A stretch of 64,000 bases of DNA from Nocardioides sp. T2.26MG-1 (GTDB taxonomy: Bacteria; Actinomycetota; Actinomycetes; Propionibacteriales; Nocardioidaceae). The DNA lies in assembly GCF_950101795.1 (NCBI RefSeq), contig NZ_CATNLZ010000037.1:168646-232645 (forward strand), read 5' to 3'. The position numbers and the translations under genes are program-made. The notes beneath the pieces are model-generated. The model did not search any database. It saw only the letters and a list, made by a program, of their open reading frames with translations, and was not told the DNA's origin. This document shows positions 56,813 to 64,000 of this stretch, in pieces; positions within the stretch are counted from its first letter, which is position 1; each line of letters begins with the position of its first letter.

Positions 56813-57445
56813 TCAGATCCCCAGGTCGGCCTCGCGCACCCGCTCGACGGCCTCCGGCGGTCCCTCGAACCCGAGCCCCCGGGTCTGGTCGCGGCCGAAG
56901 AGGAACAGGGCCAGCTCGACCACCGGGCCGGAGATCGTCACCGGGTCGGGGCCCTTGCGCGCCGTCGCCGTGGCGCCGGTGTCCACGCGCTTCAGGACCG
57001 TCGGCTCGGGCAGCTTGCGGCCGAAGAGTGCGGCCGCCCTGGTCAGCTGCGACCAGAGCGCGTCGAGGTCCTCGGCCGGCAGTGAGCGCGGCTCCCAGCC
57101 GGGCTGGGCCCGGCGCAGGTCCTCGTGGTGGACGACGAGCTCGACGGTGTTCATCAGCTCGTCGAGCCGGGGTGCCAGCCGCAGCGGCGGCGACGGCCGC
57201 CGCAGCCGCTCCACCTCCACGCCGAAGGACCGGTCCCGCCCGTGCGCCATCGCGCGGTCGGTGAGCCCGGCGAGCGGGGGCACCACGTTGCCGAGAGCGC
57301 TGACGGGCCGCCGCTCGCGGATCAGCAGGTGGTTGACCAGGTCGCGAGCGTCCCATCCCTCGCACAGCGTCGGCGCGTCCGGCCCGAGCGTCAGGGCGAG
57401 GTCGCACAGGTCGGTCCGTTCCCGGCGGGCGAGGGAGGCGCTCAT
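56813..57445 (-). CDS. Mycothiol-dependent-type metalloprotein (TIGR03085-like)
   Basis: 210 aa protein of the mycothiol-dependent maleylpyruvate isomerase N-terminal fold. RRERTDLCDLALTLGPDAPTLCEGWDARDLVNHLLIRERRP is the family start (GWDARDLVNHL); NTVELVVHHEDLRRAQPGWEPR gives the metal-binding His/Glu; VELALFLFGRDQTRG and the end are typical. These are DinB-superfamily enzymes using mycothiol. ATG 57445 has GGGAGG upstream. Diverges from the ABC exporter. Substrate unknown. Confidence 0.85.
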   Translation of the reverse strand: MSASLARRERTDLCDLALTLGPDAPTLCEGWDARDLVNHLLIRERRPVSALGNVVPPLAGLTDRAMAHGRDRSFGVEVERLRRPSPPLRLAPRLDELMNTVELVVHHEDLRRAQPGWEPRSLPAEDLDALWSQLTRAAALFGRKLPEPTVLKRVDTGATATARKGPDPVTISGPVVELALFLFGRDQTRGLGFEGPPEAVERVREADLGI

Positions 57446-57474
57446 GCTCACGAGAGTATGTCGGTGCCGGGGAA

Positions 57475-57480
57475 TACCCT
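57475..57480 (+). promoter_or_regulatory. Candidate promoter of ABC exporter operon
   Basis: TACCCT, the recurrent -10 hexamer, lies in the 91-bp divergent gap and would give a leader of about 49 nt ending in the GTG at 57537. No clear -35 element. Confidence 0.4.
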
Positions 57481-57536
57481 GTCCGGGCCGCGGGGTTGCC
57501 CGCAGGAGAGACGAGAGAGACGGGCCAGGGAACACG

Positions 57537-59330
57537 GTGGCGGACAAGCAGGCGAGCCGACGCGGCACGACGCGCGAGGGCTTCGCCGTACTCGGCGTCG
57601 CGATCCGCCGCGAGCCGTGGATCTTCACGGTCTCCACGATCGGCAGCGTGCTGTTCGGCGCACTGACGGTCGCCGACGCGTGGGTGCTCGGCTGGTCGAC
57701 CGACCACGTCGTGCTGCCGGCGTACGAGAACGGCGAGATCGGCGCCGACATGCTGCTCGCGGTGCTGGCGCTGTTCCTCGGCGTCGCGATCCTGCGCGCG
57801 GTCGGCATCGTCGCGCGCCGCCTCGGTGCCGGCGTCATGCAGTACCGCATGCAGGCCCACACCCGGCGCGCGGTCACCCGGCAGTACCTCGCGCTCCCGA
57901 TGGAGTGGCACCAGAGCCACCCGACCGGTCAGCTGCTCTCCAACGCCAACTCCGACGTCGAGGCCGCCTGGGGTCCGATCGCGCCGCTGCCGATGGCGGT
58001 CGGCACCGTCGCGATGATGGTGATCGCGGTCGCCCAGATGTTCGCGGCCGACCTGGTCATGGCGCTGGTCGGTCTGCTGGTCTTCCCGGCCGTGATCGCC
58101 GCCAACCTCGCCTACCAGCGCCTGGCCTCGCCGCTGATGACCCGCGCGCAGCAGCTGCGGGCCGAGCTCAGCGAGGTCGCCCACGAGTCCTTCGACGGCG
58201 CCATGGTGGTCAAGACGCTGGGCCGGGAGTCCGAGGAGACCGCGCGGTTCGCCGCGCAGGCCGACCGGCTCCGCGAGGTCAACATCCGTGCCGGCCGCAT
58301 CCGCGCGGCCTTCGACCCGACGCTCGCGGCGCTGCCCAACGTCGGCGTGCTGGTCGTGCTCGCGGTGGGGGTGCAGCGGGTGCTCAACGGCACCACCGAC
58401 GCCGGTGACGTGGTCACGGTCGCCTACCTCCTCACGATCGTCTCCTTCCCGATCCGGTCGATCGGCTGGCTGCTCGGCGAGTTCCCGCGCAGCGTCGTCG
58501 GCTACCACCGGGTCCGCAACGTGCTGCGCGCGACCGGCGAGATGCCATACGGCGACCAGCCGGCCGCGGCGGGTGCCGACGGGGCCCGCCTCGAGATCGA
58601 GCACCTCGCCTACGCCTACGACGCCGACCAGCCGGTGCTCGACGACGTGACGTTCACCGTCGAGCCCGGCCGCACGGTCGCGATCGTCGGGGCGACGGCG
58701 TCCGGCAAGAGCACGCTCACGACGCTGATGGCGCGGCTGGTCGACCCCGACCGGGGCCGGATCGTGCTCGACGACACCGACCTGCGTGACCTCGCCCGCG
58801 GCCAGCTCGCGCAGACCGTCGCCCTGGTGCCGCAGACCGCGTTCCTGTTCGACGACACCGTCCGCGGCAACGTCACCCTGGGCGCCGATGTCTCCGACGA
58901 GGAGGTCTGGGCCGCGCTGCGGGCCGCCCAGGCCGACGGCTTCGTGGCCGCGCTCCCCGACGGGCTCGACGCCCGGCTGGGCGAGCGGGGCACCTCGCTC
59001 TCCGGCGGCCAGCGGCAGCGGATCTCGCTGGCGCGCGCCCTGGCCCGGCGGCCGCGGCTGCTGATCCTCGACGACGCCACGTCCGCGGTCGACCCCGAGG
59101 TCGAGGCGCGCATCCTCGAGGCGCTGCGCACCGGCGACGGCGGCACCACCCTGGTGGTGGTCGCCTACCGCAAGGCCACGATCGGGCTTGCCGACGAGGT
59201 CGTGCACCTCCAGGACGGCCGGGTCGCCGACCGCGGCACCCACGCCGAGCTGCTTGCGCGCAACCCGTCCTACGCCCATCTCGTGAACGCCTACGAGCAG
59301 CACGCCGACCTCGTGGAGGAGACCACATGA
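57537..59330 (+). CDS. ABC exporter half-transporter with degenerate nucleotide site
   Basis: 597 aa: six-helix exporter domain (residues about 25-320) and an ATPase domain. Walker A is VGATASGKSTL (about 382-392) and the signature LSGGQRQRI (about 487) is intact. Walker B is LLILDDATSAVD, with Asp in place of the catalytic Glu, and the switch His is Tyr (VVVAYRKAT). This is the degenerate-site subunit of a heterodimeric exporter whose partner is the next gene (ATGA overlap). Start GTG 57537. Substrate unknown; drugs, lipids or peptides are typical. Confidence 0.92.
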   Translation: MADKQASRRGTTREGFAVLGVAIRREPWIFTVSTIGSVLFGALTVADAWVLGWSTDHVVLPAYENGEIGADMLLAVLALFLGVAILRAVGIVARRLGAGVMQYRMQAHTRRAVTRQYLALPMEWHQSHPTGQLLSNANSDVEAAWGPIAPLPMAVGTVAMMVIAVAQMFAADLVMALVGLLVFPAVIAANLAYQRLASPLMTRAQQLRAELSEVAHESFDGAMVVKTLGRESEETARFAAQADRLREVNIRAGRIRAAFDPTLAALPNVGVLVVLAVGVQRVLNGTTDAGDVVTVAYLLTIVSFPIRSIGWLLGEFPRSVVGYHRVRNVLRATGEMPYGDQPAAAGADGARLEIEHLAYAYDADQPVLDDVTFTVEPGRTVAIVGATASGKSTLTTLMARLVDPDRGRIVLDDTDLRDLARGQLAQTVALVPQTAFLFDDTVRGNVTLGADVSDEEVWAALRAAQADGFVAALPDGLDARLGERGTSLSGGQRQRISLARALARRPRLLILDDATSAVDPEVEARILEALRTGDGGTTLVVVAYRKATIGLADEVVHLQDGRVADRGTHAELLARNPSYAHLVNAYEQHADLVEETT

Positions 59331-61126
59331 GCACCGTGCTCGACTCCGGCGAGGAGATCGGCGCGATCGCGACGCTGCGCCGCGGCGTCCACTTCTCCCC
59401 GGAGCTCACCGAGGGCATCTGGTGGACGCTGGGGCTCGCGGTGATCGCCTCCCTGGGCCAGGTCGTGGTCCCGATCGCGGTGCAGCAGACCCTCGACCGC
59501 GGGCTCAACGGGCCCGGCGGGCCCGACGTGTCGTACACGGTGCTCACCGGCATCGGCGCCGCGGTGGCGATCGCGCTCACCAGCTGGGCGTCGTACGCCA
59601 TGACCGCGCGGCTGTTCACCGCCTCCGAGCGCGGCCTCGCCACGCTGCGGATCAAGGCGTTCCGGCACGTGCACGACCTGCCGCTGCTCACCCAGAACAC
59701 CGAGCGCCGCGGCGCCCTGGTCTCGCGGGTGACCAGCGATGTCGACCAGGTGAGCCAATTCCTGGTCTTCGGCGGCCTGCTGCTCGTGGTCAGCGTCGGC
59801 CAGGTGCTGGTCGCCACCGTGGTGATGGTGATCTACAGCTGGCAGCTCGCCCTGGTCGTCTGGGTCTGCTTCGCACCCCTGTTCCTGTCGCTGCGCTACT
59901 TCCAGCGCAAGCTCTCCGACGCCTACGGCACGGTCCGCCGGCAGGTCGGTGTGATGCTCTCGGCGGTCTCCGAGCCGGTCGTGGGCGCGGCGGTGGTGCG
60001 GTCGTACGCCGTCGAGGCGCGCACCCAGGCACGCATCGACGCGGCCATCGACGAGTACAAGGCCGCGAGCACCCGCGCACAGGGCTTCACGGCGTTCTCG
60101 TTCTCCCTCGGCGGGGTCTCGGCCGGCATGGCCAACGCCGGCGTGCTGATCGTCGGCATCTGGCTCGGGCTCGAGGTGCTGCCGACCGGTGCCGACCTCA
60201 CCTCCGGCCGGGTGCTCGCGTTCGCGTTCCTGGTCACGCTCTTCGTCGGCCCGGTCCAGATGGGCACCCAGATCCTCACCGACGCCCAGAACGCGATCGC
60301 CGGCTGGCGCCGGGTGATCGGCATCCTCGACACCCCCGCCGACCTGGTCGACCCGGGTCCCGAGGGCCGCACCCTGCCCCGTGGACCCATCGACGTCCAC
60401 CTCGCCGGCGTCACGTTCGCCTACCCCGGCGGCCCGCCGGTGTTGCGTGACGTCGAGCTCGAGATCGCGGCCGGCACCCGGGTCGCGGTCGTCGGCGAGA
60501 CCGGCTCGGGCAAGTCGACGATCGCCAAGCTGCTGACCCGGCTCATGGACCCGTCCGAGGGAGCGGTGCTGCTCGACGGCGTCGACGTGCGCGAGATCGC
60601 CGACAGCTCGCTGCGCCGCAGCGTGGTGCTGGTGCCGCAGGAGGGCTTCCTGTTCGACGACACGATCGCCGCCAACGTGCGCTACGGCCGGCTGGACGCG
60701 ACCGACGAGGAGATCCTCGCGAGTGCCACCGAGCTCGGCCTGGGCGACTGGGTCGCCGGCCTGCCGCACGGCCTGGCCACCCGGGTCGGTCAGCGCGGCG
60801 AGTCGCTGTCCGCGGGGGAGCGCCAGCTGGTCGCGCTGCTGCGGGCCCAGCTCGCCGACCCCGACCTGCTCGTGCTCGACGAGGCCACCAGCGCCGTCGA
60901 CCCCGCCCTCGAGATGCGCATCGGCCGGGCGCTCGAGCGGCTGATGACCGGTCGCACCTCGGTGACGATCGCCCACCGGCTCTCGACGGCCGAGGGCGCC
61001 GACGAGGTGGTGGTGGTCGACCGGGGCCGGATCGTCCAGCGCGGGCCGCACGCCCGGCTCGTCGAGGAGGAGGGGTCGGTCTACGCCGGCCTGCACGCCT
61101 CCTGGGTCTCCCAGCACGGCGCGTGA
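59327..61126 (+). CDS. ABC exporter half-transporter with catalytic nucleotide site
   Basis: 599 aa six-helix exporter domain plus ATPase. Walker A is VGETGSGKSTIAK, Walker B LLVLDEATSAVD keeps the catalytic Glu, and VTIAHRLST has the switch His. The signature is altered, LSAGERQLV instead of LSGGQ. In the heterodimer the consensus site would pair this Walker A/B with the intact LSGGQ of the partner, and the dead site would pair the partner's Asp/Tyr with this LSAGE. That complementarity confirms that the two genes form one transporter. Start ATG 59327 overlaps the partner's stop. Confidence 0.93.
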   Translation: MSTVLDSGEEIGAIATLRRGVHFSPELTEGIWWTLGLAVIASLGQVVVPIAVQQTLDRGLNGPGGPDVSYTVLTGIGAAVAIALTSWASYAMTARLFTASERGLATLRIKAFRHVHDLPLLTQNTERRGALVSRVTSDVDQVSQFLVFGGLLLVVSVGQVLVATVVMVIYSWQLALVVWVCFAPLFLSLRYFQRKLSDAYGTVRRQVGVMLSAVSEPVVGAAVVRSYAVEARTQARIDAAIDEYKAASTRAQGFTAFSFSLGGVSAGMANAGVLIVGIWLGLEVLPTGADLTSGRVLAFAFLVTLFVGPVQMGTQILTDAQNAIAGWRRVIGILDTPADLVDPGPEGRTLPRGPIDVHLAGVTFAYPGGPPVLRDVELEIAAGTRVAVVGETGSGKSTIAKLLTRLMDPSEGAVLLDGVDVREIADSSLRRSVVLVPQEGFLFDDTIAANVRYGRLDATDEEILASATELGLGDWVAGLPHGLATRVGQRGESLSAGERQLVALLRAQLADPDLLVLDEATSAVDPALEMRIGRALERLMTGRTSVTIAHRLSTAEGADEVVVVDRGRIVQRGPHARLVEEEGSVYAGLHASWVSQHGA

Positions 61127-61148
61127 GGCCACCCGGGATACTGGCGTG

Positions 61149-61505
61149 GTGACCTCCCTCGACCCCGCCATCGCCGACCGGCTCAAGCGCACCGCCGACG
61201 GGCTGGTCCCGGCGGTCGTCCAGCAGCACGACACCGGTGAGGTGCTGATGCTCGGCTGGATGGACGACGAGGCGCTGGCCCGCACCCTGACGACCGGACG
61301 GGCGACGTACTGGAGCCGCTCCCGGCAGGAGTACTGGCTCAAGGGCGAGACCTCCGGCCACGTGCAGTGGGTCCGCGAGGTGCGCCTCGACTGCGACGGC
61401 GACACGCTGCTGGTGAAGGTCGACCAGGTCGGCGCCGCCTGCCACACCGGCGACCGCACCTGCTTCGACGCCGACCTGCTGCCGAGCGTGGACGCCCGTG
61501 CCTGA
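61149..61505 (+). CDS. hisI: Phosphoribosyl-AMP cyclohydrolase
   Basis: 118 aa, third step of histidine synthesis. VPAVVQQHDTGEVLMLGWMDDEALARTL, GRATYWSRSRQEYWLKGETSGHVQWVREVRLDCDGDTLLVKVDQVGAACHTGDRTCF give all HisI signatures, with zinc and Mg ligands in DCDGD and CHTGDRTC. No HisE domain is fused. GTG 61149 (or 61146). It lies 22 bp after the exporter and 8 bp overlap with a tryptophan-associated gene, separate from the main his block. Confidence 0.96.
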   Translation: MTSLDPAIADRLKRTADGLVPAVVQQHDTGEVLMLGWMDDEALARTLTTGRATYWSRSRQEYWLKGETSGHVQWVREVRLDCDGDTLLVKVDQVGAACHTGDRTCFDADLLPSVDARA

Positions 61506-62079
61506 GCCCCGCCGCAGCTTCGGTCCGGTCGTGCTGGCCGGGCTCGTGGCCGGCGCCGCCACGGCGATCGCCGGTGATCGGCCGGCGGCGGCCGCCGACG
61601 GCCCGCACAGCGCCGCCGACGCGCTGGTCACCTACGACGCGCACATGCCGGTGGTGACCGCCCTCGGCCTGGTCGTGCTGGCCTGCTGGGGCGTCGTCCT
61701 GGTCACCCGCGGTCGGGTGCGCCGAGCGGTCGCCGCGCTGGCGGTGCTGGCCGCGGTGGGAGCCGCCGTCGCCGTGGTGGCAGCGTGGTCCCAGGTGCCC
61801 GACCGGCTGCGCGTCGAGCTCGCCCAGGTCGGTGTCGCCGACGCCGGGGTCGGCCACACCGCCTGGTTCTGGGCGGCGGCCGTGGCCGCGCTGCTCTCGG
61901 TGCTGACGTCTGCTGCGGCGGTCGCCTGGGTGCCGGGCTGGCCCCAGATGGGCAGCCGGTACGACGCGCCCGGGTCCGCCGCGGCCGCGCCGGCGGTCGC
62001 GCCGGAGGAGCAGACCAGCCTGGACCTCTGGAGGGCGATCGACGAGGGTCGCGACCCGACGGCGGCCGAGCCTGAATAG
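61498..62079 (+). CDS. Tryptophan-operon-associated membrane protein (TIGR02234-like)
   Basis: 193 aa. Four hydrophobic segments: FGPVVLAGLVAGAATAIAGD, VVTALGLVVLACWGVVLV, AVAALAVLAAVGAAVAVVAAW and WFWAAAVAALLSVLTSAAAVAWV. The end WPQMGSRYDAPG and LDLWRAIDEGRDPT is the signature of the actinobacterial membrane protein found between trpE/hisI and trpC. GTG 61498 overlaps hisI. Function unknown; association with tryptophan synthesis is by position, here leading toward trpC. Confidence 0.88.
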   Translation: MPEPRRSFGPVVLAGLVAGAATAIAGDRPAAAADGPHSAADALVTYDAHMPVVTALGLVVLACWGVVLVTRGRVRRAVAALAVLAAVGAAVAVVAAWSQVPDRLRVELAQVGVADAGVGHTAWFWAAAVAALLSVLTSAAAVAWVPGWPQMGSRYDAPGSAAAAPAVAPEEQTSLDLWRAIDEGRDPTAAEPE

Positions 62080-62082
62080 ACT
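62077..62082 (+). promoter_or_regulatory. Candidate promoter of HGxxPAAW gene
   Basis: TAGACT overlaps the upstream stop codon. Transcription from about 62089 gives a leader of about 48 nt with GAGGAG (62125-62130) before the ATG. Confidence 0.4.
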
Positions 62083-62136
62083 GTGCCCGGGTCAGCACCC
62101 GGCCCGCCAGGACCCCCCGCATCGAGGAGCCCCGCA

Positions 62137-62337
62137 ATGTCTGACAGCCACGGCAACACCCCCGCAGCCTGGACCGCCGTCGCGGTCGCGATGCTGGGCT
62201 TCGTGGTCGGCGCCGTGGGCCTGCTGCTCGACCCGGTGAGCTACCCGGTCTTCTGGGTGGGCGTCGCCCTCGGGGTCTCCTCGCTGGTGGTCTTCGGCGT
62301 GATGGCCAAGCTCGGTCTCCACGAGTCCGGACACTGA
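62137..62337 (+). CDS. HGxxPAAW-family small membrane protein
   Basis: 66 aa. The N-terminus MSDSHGNTPAAWTAVAVAMLGFVVGAVGLLL carries the HGxxPAAW motif that names the family; a second helix is VFWVGVALGVSSLVVFGVMA. It usually lies beside TIGR02234 and trpC in actinobacteria, as here. ATG 62137 follows GAGGAG by 6 nt. Function unknown. Confidence 0.88.
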   Translation: MSDSHGNTPAAWTAVAVAMLGFVVGAVGLLLDPVSYPVFWVGVALGVSSLVVFGVMAKLGLHESGH

Positions 62338-62350
62338 CCCAGGTCCGGCC

Positions 62351-62800
62351 GTGACCTCCACCGTGCCCTCCTCGACCGCCGCCTCGGCGGTCGACGAGCC
62401 GAGCCGGTGGCAGCGGATCGCGGCGCCGGCGTACACGCTCGGCGGGCTCGGCGCGGCGACGCTGGCGCTGCACCTCCGCGACCCGCACCAGGGCGGCTCC
62501 TGGGGCTACTGCCCGAGCGCCGCGCTCGGCTTCTGGTGCCCGGGCTGCGGCGGCCTGCGGGCGGTCAACGACCTCACCAACGGCGACGTGGGCGCAGCGG
62601 CCTCCAGCAACCTGCTCTTCATCGTGCTGCTGCCGTTCATCGTGTTCCTGCTCGGCCGGTGGACCGTGGACCGCTGGGTCGGTCGGGAGCGGGAGCCCGA
62701 CGCCCGGCTGGTGGCGATCGGCACCGTCACCCTGTGCGTCGTCGCGCTGGCGTTCGCGATCGTGCGCAACCTGCCGGCCGGGTCCTGGCTCGCCCCCTGA
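62351..62800 (+). CDS. DUF2752 membrane protein
   Basis: 149 aa. The motif YCPSAALGFWCPGCGGLRAVNDLTNGDVGAAASSNLLFIVLLP, with CPGCGGLRA, defines DUF2752. Helices: YTLGGLGAATLALHL, the NLLFIVLLPFIVFLLG segment, and IGTVTLCVVALAFAIVRN. The Cys pair may bind metal or form a disulphide. GTG 62351, 13 bp after the previous gene. Ends before a two-way hairpin. Function unknown. Confidence 0.88.
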   Translation: MTSTVPSSTAASAVDEPSRWQRIAAPAYTLGGLGAATLALHLRDPHQGGSWGYCPSAALGFWCPGCGGLRAVNDLTNGDVGAAASSNLLFIVLLPFIVFLLGRWTVDRWVGREREPDARLVAIGTVTLCVVALAFAIVRNLPAGSWLAP

Positions 62801-62831
62801 CCCCCGGCCTCGGGTGCCGGGACATGACGAA

Positions 62832-62853
62832 GGCCGGCCCCGGAGAGCCGGCC
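62832..62853. terminator. Hairpin between convergent DUF2752 and DUF4190 genes
   Basis: GGCCGGC (62832-62838) pairs with GCCGGCC (62847-62853) over an 8-nt loop, 22-30 bp from both stop codons. Suited to terminate both transcripts. Confidence 0.6.
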
Positions 62854-62875
62854 CACGTCGTCGTCGAGCCGGTGG

Positions 62876-63223
62876 CTACGAGGTGCTGTACTCGAAGTTC
62901 GTGTCGATGACGCCCGTCGCGACCAGGATGATCGTCACGACCACCATCAGGATCCCGATGACGCCGGTGATGATGCCGGTCAGGGCCATGCCCTCACCCT
63001 TGAGCTGACCGTTCGACGCCCGGATCTCCTTGCGCGCCAGGATCCCCAGCACGAGCCCCACGATGCTGGTGATCACGAAGAACCCGCAGCAGATGGTCAG
63101 CAGGCCGACCAGGCCGGTGACCATGGACGCGATCGCCTTGCCCGCCGTCTTGGGCGGCAGCCCGCCCTGCGGCGGCACCGGCACGCCGTACTGCGGCGGG
63201 GGAGGTGGCTCTGAGTAGCTCAC
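62876..63223 (-). CDS. DUF4190 membrane protein
   Basis: 115 aa. A Pro-rich N-terminus (SEPPPPPQYGVPVPPQGGLPP) precedes KTAGKAIASMVTGLVGLLTICCGFFVITSIVGLVLGILARKEI, the DUF4190 signature, and a second hydrophobic stretch (GMALTGIITGVIGILMVVVTIILVA). Start ATG 63223 with AAGGGT upstream. It diverges from trpC; the 204-bp gap to trpC holds no other gene and no Trp-rich leader peptide that I can see. Confidence 0.9.
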   Translation of the reverse strand: MSYSEPPPPPQYGVPVPPQGGLPPKTAGKAIASMVTGLVGLLTICCGFFVITSIVGLVLGILARKEIRASNGQLKGEGMALTGIITGVIGILMVVVTIILVATGVIDTNFEYSTS

Positions 63224-63427
63224 GTGCGTGAAACCCTTCGTTGTGGCCGTCCGTCTGCCGGCCGATTGGTGCGGACCCTACCCGGGTGCGGCCCGGGGAC
63301 GCTGCGCCTCGCCGTCCGCGGCCCGAGGCGCGGTCAGGGGGCGACCGCCGACGTGACAGACTTCGGGTGCGGCACGGCCCTGCCTGCCGACCTCCCGCTG
63401 ACCCGACGCCGATCTGGAGTGCCCGCA

Positions 63428-64000
63428 ATGTCCGTGCTCGACGACATCGTGGCCGGCGTGCGGGTCGACCTCGCCGAGCGCGAGGCCACGACGAGCCTCG
63501 CCGACCTGCGCGCGGCCCTGGCCGACGTCGACCCCCCACGTGACCCGATGCCCCGGTTCCGCGCCGAGGGCTCGAGCGTGATCGCCGAGGTGAAGCGGCG
63601 CAGCCCCAGCAAGGGCGACCTCGCCGCGATCCCCGACCCCGCCGAGCTGGCCCGGCGCTACCAGGCCGGGGGCGCGGCCGCGATCAGCGTGCTCACCGAG
63701 CAGCGTCGCTTCGGCGGCAGCGTCGAGGATCTGCGCGCCGTCCGCGCCGCGGTCGACACCCCGATCCTGCGCAAGGACTTCGTCGTGACGACCTACCAGG
63801 TCGTCGAGGCCCGCGCCGCCGGCGCCGACCTGGTGCTCCTCATCGTCGCCGCCCTCGACGACGACGAGCTGCGGCGGCTCCACGACGAGGCCCGCGAGCT
63901 CGGCCTGACCGTGCTCGTCGAGGTCCACGACGAGGCGGAGACCGAGCGCGCGGTCGAGCTCGGCGCCGAGCTGGTCGGCGTCAACGCCCGCAACCTCAAG
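63428..64000 (+). CDS. trpC: Indole-3-glycerol-phosphate synthase (3' end outside window)
   Basis: 191 codons visible. TIM barrel closing the indole ring in tryptophan synthesis. MSVLDDIVAGVRVDLAEREA is the typical helical start; VIAEVKRRSPSKGDLAAI has the catalytic Lys of KRRSPSKG; AISVLTEQRRFGGSVEDL, PILRKDFVVTTYQVVEARAAGADLVLLI and VGVNARNLK follow. ATG 63428 lies 204 bp from the divergent DUF4190 gene. A weak purine-rich stretch (TGGAGTG) is its only RBS. It probably heads the remaining trp genes. Confidence 0.96.
   Translation, partial: MSVLDDIVAGVRVDLAEREATTSLADLRAALADVDPPRDPMPRFRAEGSSVIAEVKRRSPSKGDLAAIPDPAELARRYQAGGAAAISVLTEQRRFGGSVEDLRAVRAAVDTPILRKDFVVTTYQVVEARAAGADLVLLIVAALDDDELRRLHDEARELGLTVLVEVHDEAETERAVELGAELVGVNARNLK

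Noticed and set aside
63224..63427. Trp leader peptide, T-box or riboswitch before trpC
   Set aside because: No run of TGG codons, no T-box sequence and no convincing terminator/antiterminator pair was found.

Overview
The window is chromosomal DNA of a high-GC actinobacterium. The best match is Nocardioides or a close relative in the Nocardioidaceae, judged from gene content and order: PknL next to an Rv2175c-type DNA-binding protein, HEPN SAV_6107, DUF3040, a full actinobacterial dcw cluster with SepF and DivIVA, PriA-type HisA, and many GTG starts. No rRNA, tRNA, prophage, insertion sequence or CRISPR array was recognised. Most of the window is housekeeping.

Layout. 1-6.5 kb: truncated pknL, its probable DNA-binding partner, a polyprenyl diphosphate synthase, metF, a CrtI-like oxidoreductase, and ArsC-like and YbaK-like proteins. 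6.5-9.8 kb: an SOS-box-controlled HEPN protein, a secreted endonuclease I, a methyltransferase and a DUF3040 protein. 9.8-14.5 kb (minus strand): moxR, DUF58 and transglutaminase. 14.9-33.8 kb: the dcw cluster mraZ, small membrane protein, rsmH, ftsL, ftsI, murE, murF, mraY, murD, ftsW, murG, murC, ftsQ, ftsZ, pgeF, yggS, sepF, yggT, divIVA. Most genes overlap by ATGA or GTGA. 33.9-42.9 kb: DksA/TraR zinc-finger protein with a histone-H1-like tail, lspA, rluD, a GNAT-chorismate mutase fusion, dnaE and two membrane proteins. 42.9-44.2 kb: a second YbaK protein and a LON-domain protein. 44.3-49.8 kb: hisD-C-B-H-(small membrane protein)-A/priA-F. 49.8-56.8 kb is the accessory part: GNAT, a decayed DUF222/13E12 gene, DinB-like protein, aldo/keto reductase, tryptophanase, HNH nuclease, and an unrecognised three-gene operon. 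56.8-64 kb: mycothiol-dependent-type protein, a heterodimeric ABC exporter, hisI, tryptophan-associated membrane protein, small membrane proteins and the start of trpC.

Regulation visible in the DNA: MraZ operators at an exact 10-bp period over the mraZ promoter, with a similar inverted set facing moxR; an mraW-type RNA hairpin with CUUCCCC repeats; a perfect LexA box; a MerR-type 19-bp-spacer promoter; a palindrome in the ftsZ leader; and at least twelve genes whose only promoter-like element is a TANNNT hexamer 6-8 nt before the start codon, as expected for leaderless transcripts.

The stretch that best fits a previously undescribed system is the operon at 54,295-56,551. It encodes two beta-rich proteins of unknown family and a cupredoxin-fold protein that seems to lack its copper ligands. 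The SOS-linked HEPN gene and the possible MraZ control of moxR are the next most interesting items.
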